A DNA stretch of 5,465 bases, taken from NCBI GenBank assembly GCA_015486895.1, contig WFQT01000532.1:1-5465 (forward strand). Direction: 5' to 3'. Below the pieces are notes generated by a model. The model made no database searches. It saw only the letters and a list, made by a program, of their open reading frames with translations, and was not told the DNA's origin. The stretch is from Anaerolineae bacterium (GTDB taxonomy: Bacteria > Chloroflexota > Anaerolineae > JAADDB01). A program made the position numbers and the translations under genes. How positions within the stretch are numbered: the stretch's first letter is position 1; each line of letters opens with the position of its first letter. Of the stretch, positions 1 through 5,338 are shown piece after piece.

Positions 1-924
1 GCTGAAATTCTGCGCCATTTGCGGGATCACGACTATACTCAGTTGTATCGTAAGCACTTTGAATTGGCGGCGGACATTTCCACACGGGATCGGGTCGGCA
101 TCGAAAAGAGTTTTTCCGGGCTGATGAAAATCATCTTTCCCCACAAAGAAGCCACCCGTGCCGAGATTGAGGAACTTTTGCGCTTCGCCATCGAAGGGCG
201 CAAACGGATCAAGGGCCAATTGATGCGCATTGACTCCACCTATGCGCCGGTGCGCTTTGGCTATCACGACCGCAGTGGCAGCAAATTGTTCCCGGTGCAA
301 ACCTTGGAGGAGGAACTCTACCCGCGCTATTTCGCGTCCGACGAGGAAGGGCTTGCCGCTCCGGCGGAAACTGCGGCTGACGGGACGGATCAGGCGCCGG
401 CCGATGCCGCTTTAGCGTTACAGGAAGGCCAAAAGCTCATCCGTGAGAATCAGCGCGGGGTCTCCTTCGATTCTCTGTTGGGCCCCTACCTGCGTGGTGC
501 CCAACGGATCACCGTGACTGACCCCTATATCCGCCAGTTTTACCAGGCGAAGAACTTGATGGAGCTCATGGAAACCATCGTCAAGCAAAAGGATGAAGAT
601 GACGAAATCGAGGTACATCTGATCACTACGGAAGACGAGATGCGGCCCGAAAAGCAGGCTGAATACCTGGACCGACTACAAACAGCCTGCGCTGTAGTGG
701 GCATCCACTTTTCCTGGGAATTCGCCGAAAACGGCAGCATTCACGCCCGGCACATCGTTACCGACCACGGCTGGAAGATCCTGCTGGATCGGGGTTTAGA
801 CGTTTTTCAGCGCTACGATGCTGGGGATACATTCTCCTTTGCCAGCTGCCTGCAGCAATACCGGGCTTGCAAGGGGCTTGAAGTGACCTTTTTGCGGACT
901 GAGGAAACGCAGTCACCAGAATGA
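1..924 (+). CDS. brxL: BREX protein BrxL, C-terminal part, with MITD1-like (MIT_C) domain; 5' end outside window
   Basis: The reading frame is open from base 1, so this is the last 307 codons of a longer gene; the TTG at 19 is not a real start. Codons 1 to about 110 resemble the region after the AAA+ core of BrxL, with the signatures SGLMKIIFPH, AIEGRKRIKGQLMRID and LEEELYPRYF. BrxL is the AAA+ Lon-related protein of BREX phage-defence systems. A low-complexity Ala/Glu/Asp linker follows (codons about 112-145). Codons about 153-301 then match the C-terminal domain of human MITD1 (MIT_C, phospholipase-D-like fold) by eye: GVSFD..LGPYL, DPYIR (174-178), HARHI (248-252), GW (257-258) and LDRGLDVF (262-269). 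No Lon-type Ser-Lys protease domain is visible after the ATPase part, so the usual Lon-like tail appears to be replaced. The protein should be cytosolic, with no signal peptide or membrane segment in this part. BrxL is often the last gene of a BREX operon, which fits the gap that follows. BREX membership is inferred from this fragment alone; the BREX type cannot be told. Confidence 0.85.
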   Translation, partial: AEILRHLRDHDYTQLYRKHFELAADISTRDRVGIEKSFSGLMKIIFPHKEATRAEIEELLRFAIEGRKRIKGQLMRIDSTYAPVRFGYHDRSGSKLFPVQTLEEELYPRYFASDEEGLAAPAETAADGTDQAPADAALALQEGQKLIRENQRGVSFDSLLGPYLRGAQRITVTDPYIRQFYQAKNLMELMETIVKQKDEDDEIEVHLITTEDEMRPEKQAEYLDRLQTACAVVGIHFSWEFAENGSIHARHIVTDHGWKILLDRGLDVFQRYDAGDTFSFASCLQQYRACKGLEVTFLRTEETQSPE

Positions 925-1001
925 AGTCCGTCGGTGATAATGGAAAGTCCAAGATGGAACAGCTTCTCGTGCTCTGGATCATCATGAATCGGGGAGTTTA
1001 G
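921..1001 (+). CDS. possible 26-residue ORF overlapping the brxL stop (ATGA)
   Basis: An ATG at 921 overlaps the TGA of brxL in the arrangement ATGA that is typical of translationally coupled genes. The frame runs 26 codons to TAG at 999-1001. The peptide starts MKSVGDNGKSK and has a short hydrophobic stretch (LLVLWII) near its end. It matches no family I recognise. It could be a real coupled mini-gene, the stump of a following BREX gene truncated by deletion, or chance. There is no strong Shine-Dalgarno site just upstream. I lean towards chance or a remnant. Confidence 0.15.
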   Translation: MKSVGDNGKSKMEQLLVLWIIMNRGV

Positions 1002-1002
1002 A

Positions 1003-1077
1003 TCAATAAATGGATCCCTTTCCGATCACGGCCAACCCATAAACCTGGTATTGCTTCGCGGCGTTGTCTTTTGTCAT
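1003..1077 (-). CDS. possible 24-residue minus-strand mini-ORF
   Basis: On the minus strand an ATG at 1077-1075 is preceded, 6 bases away, by GGAG (complement of CTCC at 1084-1087). The frame runs 24 codons to a TGA at 1005-1003. The peptide begins MTKDNAAKQYQVYG and matches nothing I know. The ribosome binding site is the only positive evidence, and the upstream promoter region is unconvincing. It may be the start of a decayed gene. Confidence 0.12.
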   Translation of the reverse strand: MTKDNAAKQYQVYGLAVIGKGSIY

Positions 1078-1109
1078 GGCATTCTCCGCTGAAATCATCA
1101 ATGAGTTCC

Positions 1110-1122
1110 GGCCGTGACGGCC
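1110..1122. repeat. perfect 6+1+6 inverted repeat GGCCGT/ACGGCC
   Basis: The sequence reads GGCCGT, G, ACGGCC, a perfect palindrome around one base. As RNA it could form only a tight 5-bp stem with a 3-base loop. No T-run follows on either side, so it is not an intrinsic terminator. It could be a protein-binding site or chance. Confidence 0.4.
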
Positions 1123-1398
1123 ACTTGTCAGTGCGAGGCAACGCTAACGTGATCAGTGGACTATCGCGAGGTCAGCATGGCCCTGGTGATGCCCCTTCGT
1201 TCTGACGAGCGCAGGGATGGCGAAATCCATCGCGCGGTCGCAATCCGGTAGTCCTATATGACCCGACAAATGACACCACGGACGAGAAGACGTTGCACTT
1301 TTTGAGAACCGAAGCGGTGACCATCAGGGGGTAAGCCCTCACGCGAGGTTGGATTGCACCGGCAAGTTGCCCTATCATTGCAAGTGAAATGGCAACAA

Positions 1399-1429
1399 TT
1401 GTCGACTTCTCACTTTTTTGTGGTATACT
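1399..1429 (+). promoter_or_regulatory. extended -10 promoter of the ATPase gene
   Basis: TATACT at 1424-1429 matches 5 of 6 bases of the sigma-70 -10 box. TG at 1421-1422 sits one base upstream, giving the extended -10 form TGnTATACT. The best -35-like sequence is TTGTCG at 1399-1404 (19-base spacer), which is weak, as is usual with an extended -10. Transcription should start near 1435-1437, about 38 bases before the ATG. An 8-base palindrome ACAATTGT (1395-1402) overlaps the -35 area. Confidence 0.6.
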
Positions 1430-1455
1430 ACTCGTGAGTAACGTACTCTTGAGTA
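1429..1455 (+). promoter_or_regulatory. twin palindromic operator, TACTC-NN-GAGTA x2
   Basis: Two 12-base palindromes, TACTCGTGAGTA (1429-1440) and TACTCTTGAGTA (1444-1455), share identical 5-base arms and differ only in the 2-base centre. Their centres are 15 bases apart. The first begins on the last base of the -10 box and covers the predicted start of transcription; the second lies in the leader. This is the layout of a repressor site that blocks RNA polymerase. The protein that binds is unknown. The winged-helix of the ATPase encoded just downstream is one candidate, which would mean autoregulation, but that is inference. Confidence 0.6.
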
Positions 1456-1473
1456 ATTAGCGGGGGCGCAAAC

Positions 1474-2907
1474 ATGTTTGTAAACCGAGAAGAAGAGTTA
1501 GCTTTCCTTGAGGAGCACTATCGTTCGGGCCGGGCAGAACTGTTTGTCCTCTACGGTCGACGCCGAGTGGGCAAAACGGAGTTATTGCGCATTTTCTGCC
1601 AGGACAAACCGCATATCTTTTTCATTGCCACCACTTCCTCCGACGAATCCCAACTGGCTCGCTTCACCGGGCAAGTACTGACTTTTCAGGGTATTTCGCC
1701 CACGGGATTGGCTTTCCCATCCTGGGATAATGCCTTCGAGCGGCTGGCTGCACTGCCCGGCCGGCCGGTAGTAGTGTTAGATGAGTTCACTTACTTGACG
1801 GGAGGCAACCAAGCTATCCCTTCCGTCTTGCAAAAGGTCTGGGACACCACCCTTAAGCATAGCTCCCTGTTGCTAATCTTATGTGGTTCGTATGTCGGCA
1901 TGATGGAACGGGAAGTACTGAGCTATGGAGCGCCGTTGTACGGCCGACGGACGGGAAGTTGGCGACTGGATCCGTTGGACCTGGCCGCGGCCGCCCAGTT
2001 TGTACCGGCCTACGACGCGGTTCAGGCTCTCGAGACCTGGGCCATCCTGGGTGGTATCCCTTATTATTTGGAGACCTTTGACGATAGTCTACCTGTGATA
2101 GACAACGTGCGAACCTACATTCTGCATCCTCGTTCATTGCTATACGACGAACCCCGGCTGTTGCTGATGGAGGAGTTACGAGAACCAAGGAACTATTTCT
2201 CGATCCTGCAAGCCATCGCCCACGGTCGTATCCGGCGCAACGAGATTGCCCAGGCGGCTCATTTGCCGTTAGCCAGCGTGGGCAAGTATCTGGACGTCTT
2301 GCGTTCTTTGGGGATTGTGGAGAGGCAGGTGCCGGTCACCGAAACCCGGCCGGAGAAAAGCCGTAAGGGAGTCTATAGCATCAAGGATTCCTTCCTGCGT
2401 TTTTGGTTCCGCTTTGTGCATCCCTTCCGGGATCGGCTGGAGTTGGGCTATCTGAACGCAGTCGTTGATGAAGAAGTACGTCCTCACCTGGATCAATTCG
2501 TGGCGCGAGCTTTCGAGCAAGCTGCTCATTGGTTCATCGCCCGACAGGCGCAACAAGGGATTTTGCCCATTAGCCCCGGTCGCGTGGGACGTTGGTGGTC
2601 ACCCCAGGGCGAGATTGCTCTTGTAGCGCTGGACGACCGGCGCAGCGAGCTATTAGTCGGAGAGTGCAAATGGACGGAACGACTGGTGGGGATCAACGTG
2701 CTGGAGGAATTGAAAAAGAAGGTTGAGTTGCTACCTGGCGGGCCATGGGGGCGGGTTGTATACACGTTATTCGCCAAGCGAGGGTTTACCCAGGCTCTTC
2801 GATCGCGAGCTACCAGCGGGGACGAAGAAATCTTGCTGATCACCCCGACCGATCTGCTGCCGGGGAGCACTGCCGCCCTGGCGACTGGCATTCCTTCCGG
2901 ACAGTAG
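1474..2907 (+). CDS. AAA-type P-loop ATPase with winged-helix and DUF234 nuclease-like C-terminus
   Basis: This 477-residue protein belongs to the archaeal-type ATPase_2/DUF234 family, annotated only as 'ATP-binding protein'; its biological role is not established. Residues 1-5 (MFVNREEE) are the usual family start. Walker A is G28-RRRV-G33-K34-T35. Walker B is VVVLDE with D103-E104. A sensor-1-like LILCGS and the family motif LYGRRTGSWRLDPL follow. A winged-helix domain lies at about 240-295 (IRRNEIAQAAHLP..SVGKYLDVLRSLGIV). The C-terminal region (about 325-425) has a PD-(D/E)xK-like core with GEI at 379-381 and GECKW at 396-400. The aspartate expected after EI in this family is Ala382 here, so nuclease activity is doubtful. 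The ATG at 1474 is preceded by a G-rich stretch (1462-1466) 7 bases away and lies just after its own promoter and twin palindromes. It is cytosolic, with no membrane segments, and appears monocistronic. Length is normal for the family. Confidence 0.88.
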   Translation: MFVNREEELAFLEEHYRSGRAELFVLYGRRRVGKTELLRIFCQDKPHIFFIATTSSDESQLARFTGQVLTFQGISPTGLAFPSWDNAFERLAALPGRPVVVLDEFTYLTGGNQAIPSVLQKVWDTTLKHSSLLLILCGSYVGMMEREVLSYGAPLYGRRTGSWRLDPLDLAAAAQFVPAYDAVQALETWAILGGIPYYLETFDDSLPVIDNVRTYILHPRSLLYDEPRLLLMEELREPRNYFSILQAIAHGRIRRNEIAQAAHLPLASVGKYLDVLRSLGIVERQVPVTETRPEKSRKGVYSIKDSFLRFWFRFVHPFRDRLELGYLNAVVDEEVRPHLDQFVARAFEQAAHWFIARQAQQGILPISPGRVGRWWSPQGEIALVALDDRRSELLVGECKWTERLVGINVLEELKKKVELLPGGPWGRVVYTLFAKRGFTQALRSRATSGDEEILLITPTDLLPGSTAALATGIPSGQ

Positions 2908-3083
2908 CAGTGCACACCGACTTAGAACGGCGGGAGCGGCGGAAATCGACCACAGCGGTTCCAAGGCCATGATATCTATCGCTGCGCGGATAACAGGCTG
3001 CCCGGCTGTATTCCGACTTTGTGCTCGGGACACGCGGTGATTCGTGTATGCATTGATCCATTTTCTCCACCGGGATGCTTGTA
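2908..3083. other. intergenic gap between ATPase and the next promoter
   Basis: I see no gene here. The frames that cross it are extensions of shadow frames. There is no GC hairpin followed by a T-run, so no intrinsic terminator for the ATPase gene can be pointed to. Confidence 0.5.
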
Positions 3084-3112
3084 TTCACTTTCCGGAAGAT
3101 TCATGTTAGAAT
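3084..3112 (+). promoter_or_regulatory. extended -10 promoter of the SHMT-like gene
   Basis: TTCACT (3084-3089, 4 of 6 to TTGACA) is followed after exactly 17 bases by TAGAAT (3107-3112, 5 of 6 to TATAAT). TG at 3104-3105 makes it an extended -10. Transcription should begin near 3118-3120, leaving a leader of about 115 bases before the enzyme's start. That leader has a GCACA/TGTGC stem (3149-3153 with 3170-3174) enclosing CTGCAG, but matches no riboswitch I know. Confidence 0.55.
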
Positions 3113-3129
3113 CTCACCATGGAGTAACC

Positions 3130-3234
3130 TTGACGACTATGGAATGGTGCACAGGGGACGACTGCAGGTTGTGCGGTATAGCGCGGTCGGTAACAATTGC
3201 GTCTTGGCGTTTAGAAAACTTGTGGAGCTACTGA
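3130..3234 (+). CDS. possible 34-residue upstream ORF coupled to the SHMT-like gene
   Basis: A frame in the leader starts at TTG 3130, with GGAG at 3121-3124 five bases upstream, or at the in-frame ATG 3139, which has no close ribosome site. It ends with TGA at 3232-3234, overlapping the ATG of the next gene as TGATG. From the ATG the peptide begins MEWCTGDDCRLCG and ends NLWSY. It has three cysteines and three tryptophans and matches no family I know. The stop-start overlap suggests translational coupling or leader-peptide control. Chance remains likely for such a short frame. Confidence 0.3.
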   Translation: MTTMEWCTGDDCRLCGIARSVTIASWRLENLWSY

Positions 3235-4598
3235 TGGGGGTTATTGCGATGACAGAAAAGAACGAGAAAGTCAACTTCGAAGTTCACGATCCTAATGTGT
3301 TGGCTCAAGCACGAGCTGTCTTGGATGCGTGCGATTCCGCCAAAGAGATGGAAGAAGTGGTGCTCGCTGCCGTTAATCGCAACGAGGAGTGGCGCGGCAA
3401 ACGTTGTATCAACTTGCTAGCTCCGGAAGCTCCCACCAGCCCGACGGTACGAGCGCTCTTGTCAGCAGAGGTGGGCATTCGCGCGGCCGAGGGACATATT
3501 GGCAATCGCTGGTTTGCCGGCACGCAACACATTGACGAGCTCGAGGCGCTGTGTATTGAGTTACTGAAGAAGGTTTTCCATTCACGCTATGCTGATCACC
3601 GCTTGATGGGGAGCATGATTGGTAATATGGCGGTTTACACGGCACTGACTCAACCCGGCGACGTGATCATGAGTGTTGCTCAGCCTTTTGGCGGTCATTC
3701 CAGTAATCTGATCGATGGGCCTGCTGGAGTGCGTGGCTTGAAGATCATTGACGTGCCTTTTGACCCGGTGGAACTTGAGGTTGACTTGGATCTATTCCGC
3801 AAGATGGCGCCTCTAGTTCGTCCTAAAGTTGTCTCGCTGGGCCTCTCAATGACACTCTTTCCTTTTCCAATCCAGGCAATGCGAGAGATCGTGTCTGAGT
3901 GGGGTGGCCATATCTATTTTGACGGGGCGCATCAATTAGGTTTAATAGCCGCTGGCTTTTTCCAAGATCCCCTTGCGGAAGGAGCTACCGTAATGACCGG
4001 GTCGGCTGGCAAAACCTTCAGTGGGCCACAAAGTGGTATTATCGTCTGGAACAACCCTGATTTGACTATACCCATCACCAACGCGATTTTCCCGGTATTG
4101 GTTGCGACTCATCAGGTAAACCGGGTTGCAGCACTAGCTGTGTCGGCAGCTGAAATGTTGGAGTTTGGCAAAGCCTATATGGGGCAGATTGTCCGCAATG
4201 CGCAGGCGCTCGGTGCTGCGCTGCATCAGCGGGGAATTCCCGTGTTAGGAGCGCACAAAGGTTACACACGTACTCAACAAGTCATTGCTGACGTGCGGGA
4301 GTATGGAGGCGGCAATGTAGTTGCGCAGTTGCTGGCGCGAGCTAACATAATCACAAACAAGAATCTGATTCCGACCGATCGGCCCGAAGATTGGGATCGC
4401 CCAAGTGGATTGCGAATGGGCACAATCGAAGTCACCCGGCTGGGCATGCGTGAGGAAGACATGGAAACTATTGCAGACTTTATGGTACGCGTCCTGATTG
4501 AAAAGGAAGCGCCCGCAAAGGTGATGGAGGATGTCATCGAGTTCAGGAAGCCTTATCAGAAGCTGTACTATTGCTTTGATCATGGCCTGCCGGAGTGA
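3234..4598 (+). CDS. SHMT-fold PLP-dependent enzyme (glycine hydroxymethyltransferase-like, divergent)
   Basis: This 454-residue fold-type I PLP enzyme resembles serine hydroxymethyltransferase, slightly longer than the usual 415-430. Numbered from ATG 3234: the LLAPEAPTSP motif carries E65 (equivalent to the folate-site Glu of SHMT LIASEN). AEGHIGNRWFAG follows, then FGGH, then DGAH with D230 and H233 near the cofactor. The Schiff-base lysine is probably K260 in GSAGKTFSGP. R394 in GLRMGTIEVTRLGM should hold the substrate carboxylate; this form of the motif is like archaeal SHMT. By eye the His next to the lysine in SHMT (THKT) is Gly here, and tyrosines of YAEGYPGKRYYGG are replaced by Ala, Trp and Phe. 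The enzyme may therefore be an aldolase or transaldolase-type relative rather than a housekeeping GlyA. The start at 3234 has GGAG 6 bases upstream; ATG 3249 (449 residues) is the alternative. A further upstream frame start at 3075 lies before the promoter and is rejected. Cytosolic, with its own promoter. Confidence 0.85.
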   Translation: MGVIAMTEKNEKVNFEVHDPNVLAQARAVLDACDSAKEMEEVVLAAVNRNEEWRGKRCINLLAPEAPTSPTVRALLSAEVGIRAAEGHIGNRWFAGTQHIDELEALCIELLKKVFHSRYADHRLMGSMIGNMAVYTALTQPGDVIMSVAQPFGGHSSNLIDGPAGVRGLKIIDVPFDPVELEVDLDLFRKMAPLVRPKVVSLGLSMTLFPFPIQAMREIVSEWGGHIYFDGAHQLGLIAAGFFQDPLAEGATVMTGSAGKTFSGPQSGIIVWNNPDLTIPITNAIFPVLVATHQVNRVAALAVSAAEMLEFGKAYMGQIVRNAQALGAALHQRGIPVLGAHKGYTRTQQVIADVREYGGGNVVAQLLARANIITNKNLIPTDRPEDWDRPSGLRMGTIEVTRLGMREEDMETIADFMVRVLIEKEAPAKVMEDVIEFRKPYQKLYYCFDHGLPE

Positions 4599-4602
4599 GT
4601 GT

Positions 4603-4620
4603 GTTCCGCTTAGACGGAAC
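4603..4620 (+). other. hairpin just after the SHMT-like gene
   Basis: GTTCCG (4603-4608) pairs perfectly with CGGAAC (4615-4620) around a 6-base loop, starting 4 bases after the stop codon. No T-run follows, so it is not a standard intrinsic terminator. It may protect the mRNA 3' end or be a weak terminator. Confidence 0.4.
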
Positions 4621-4718
4621 TGGAATTGGGGAAATGGTAACTGTGTCGTAGCTCACAACGGAGGTCAAATGCCTGCGCTGGTTTCGTAGACTTTATGAAC
4701 AGCGGCGGGAGGACAATC

Positions 4719-4826
4719 ATGGACAATTTAATTTTGGCAGCGCTATTGATCTTGTCACTTTACGTGGAGTTAAGGAGTCGAAAGAGCAAAAAGGCCCTAT
4801 CCGTCAAGAAGGCCTTTCCCTTGTAA
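4719..4826 (+). CDS. possible 35-residue single-span membrane peptide
   Basis: The ATG at 4719 has a near-perfect ribosome binding site, GGGAGG at 4707-4712, with a 6-base spacer. The 35-residue product starts MDNLILAALLILSLYVEL and ends in a very basic tail (RSRKSKKALSVKK). That is a single hydrophobic segment of about 14-15 residues with Lys/Arg after it, as in small membrane proteins and some type I-like toxins. An in-frame ATG at 4695 would add 8 residues but lacks a good site. It lies between the SHMT-like gene and the toxin-antitoxin promoter. I recognise no family. The other frame across the same bases is also open, which weakens the case. Confidence 0.4.
   Translation: MDNLILAALLILSLYVELRSRKSKKALSVKKAFPL
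4790..4817 (+). repeat. 7-bp inverted repeat AAAGGCC/GGCCTTT at the end of the small ORF
   Basis: AAAGGCC (4790-4796) and GGCCTTT (4811-4817) are perfect complements around a 14-base loop, followed by CCCTTG. It resembles a weak terminator but the T-tract is only three bases long. It lies inside the last codons of the possible membrane peptide and 54 bases upstream of the next -35 box. Confidence 0.35.
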
Positions 4827-4870
4827 GCCAGCTTGCACGCATTACGGGAGAAGACGACTGGCATGCCGGT

Positions 4871-4899
4871 TTGACAATTCCTCCGACGTATTATATGAT
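4871..4899 (+). promoter_or_regulatory. near-consensus sigma-70 promoter of the toxin-antitoxin operon
   Basis: TTGACA (4871-4876) is a perfect -35 box. After exactly 17 bases comes TATGAT (4894-4899), 5 of 6 to the -10 consensus. Transcription should start near 4906, about 30 bases before the antitoxin ATG. This is the strongest promoter in the window and shows that the in-frame TTG at 4871 is promoter, not start codon. Confidence 0.8.
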
Positions 4900-4914
4900 G
4901 TCTCCTGAGATGTC
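4897..4914 (+). promoter_or_regulatory. direct repeat GATGTC x2 over -10 and start site, possible antitoxin operator
   Basis: GATGTC occurs at 4897-4902 and again at 4909-4914, a 12-base period close to one helical turn. The first copy overlaps the -10 box and the second lies just past the predicted transcription start. Ribbon-helix-helix antitoxins often bind pairs of short half-sites in their own promoter, so this is a candidate autoregulation site. With only six bases per copy, chance is possible. Confidence 0.35.
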
Positions 4915-4936
4915 CCTATTCATTTGCGAGGCAAAA

Positions 4937-5338
4937 ATGGCACGTTATCCGTTGAATCTCCCCCAACAACTGAAACAAGAGGCTGAAATCTGGGCGAAAA
5001 GACAGGGCGTTTCGCTCAACCAGTTCATCTTGTGGGCAACCGCCGAAAAGGTCGGTGCGCTCAGCCAGCAACTCGACGACCCGGCGTTTCCCCAGATCAC
5101 CTATCGGCGCGGGGCCAGCGGAGCGCCGATCCCCGTGCTACGCGGCACAGGCTTGCGTGTGCAGGCTGTGGCTATCGCCCATGAAAAATGGGGCATGTCG
5201 TCGGCGCAGATCGCCGACGAATATGGCCTGCCACAGCGGCAAATCGAGGAAGCACTATCTTTTTACGCTGCGCATCGAGCCGAAATCGATGCCGATTTGG
5301 ACAGGGAAGAACGCTTAGTCCAGGAAGCTCATGGTTGA
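4937..5338 (+). CDS. antitoxin: ribbon-helix-helix plus DUF433
   Basis: This 133-residue protein has two parts. Residues 4-8 (YPLNL) then two helices (about 9-23 and 26-40, with GVSLNQFILWATAEKVGAL) form a ribbon-helix-helix, the DNA-binding fold of many antitoxins. Residues about 53-115 are DUF433: PQITYRRG, the hallmark RGTGLRV (69-75), and a helix-turn-helix-like segment MSSAQIADEYGLP..IEEALSFY (87-110). DUF433 proteins are usually paired with DUF5615 PIN-like toxins, and one follows directly with an 8-base overlap. The ATG at 4937 is chosen because GAGG lies 5 bases upstream (4928-4931) and because the promoter at 4871-4899 excludes the earlier TTG. The frame is open back to 4652 but has no ATG or GTG there. 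By family, it should neutralise the toxin and repress the operon; that role is inferred. Confidence 0.85.
   Translation: MARYPLNLPQQLKQEAEIWAKRQGVSLNQFILWATAEKVGALSQQLDDPAFPQITYRRGASGAPIPVLRGTGLRVQAVAIAHEKWGMSSAQIADEYGLPQRQIEEALSFYAAHRAEIDADLDREERLVQEAHG

Larger units (their letters stand above)
925..1394. other. about 470-base gap without a convincing gene
   Basis: No frame on either strand gives a protein I recognise. The longest open frame is on the minus strand (1172-1378, 68 codons) and has low-complexity, Arg-rich sequence with no good start signal. Small inverted repeats are present: GGCCGT-G-ACGGCC at 1110-1122 and GATGG/CCATC at 1216-1231. The stretch around 1188-1235, with TTCGTTCTGACGAGCGCAGG, looks like the dispersed intergenic repeats found near gene ends in some environmental genomes, but this is only an impression. 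No terminator with a T-run follows brxL. Confidence 0.5.

Noticed and set aside
1172..1378. 68-codon minus-strand frame in the gap after brxL
   Set aside because: No gene opposes it, but composition is Arg/Pro/Ser-rich, there is no clear start signal and I recognise no family.
1429..1455. Start of a CRISPR array
   Set aside because: Only two 12-base units with a 3-base gap; the palindromes fit an operator at a promoter, not repeats and spacers.
1853..2188. 111-codon minus-strand frame
   Set aside because: Antisense to conserved parts of the ATPase; low-complexity Arg/Pro composition.
2526..2915. 129-codon minus-strand frame
   Set aside because: It lies wholly opposite the ATPase gene and reads as Arg/Ser/Pro-rich shadow sequence without recognisable domains.
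3075..3233. Long N-terminal extension of the SHMT-like frame, starting at 3075
   Set aside because: A good extended -10 promoter (3084-3112) lies inside it, the added residues match nothing in the family, and ATG 3234 has GGAG 6 bases upstream.
3119..3233. Glycine or other known riboswitch in the SHMT-like leader
   Set aside because: I could not find the conserved core of the glycine, THF or SAM classes; only one short stem is visible.
4245..4583. 112-codon minus-strand frame
   Set aside because: Antisense to the conserved C-terminal part of the SHMT-like gene; no ribosome site or domain.
4660..4689. GGAGG followed by a 6-codon ORF (MPALVS)
   Set aside because: The ribosome site is good but the spacer is only 4 bases and the peptide is too short to support as a gene.
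4871..4936. TTG start of the antitoxin at 4871
   Set aside because: The TTG is the first three bases of a perfect -35 box paired with TATGAT; ATG 4937 has GAGG at 5 bases and begins the RHH domain.
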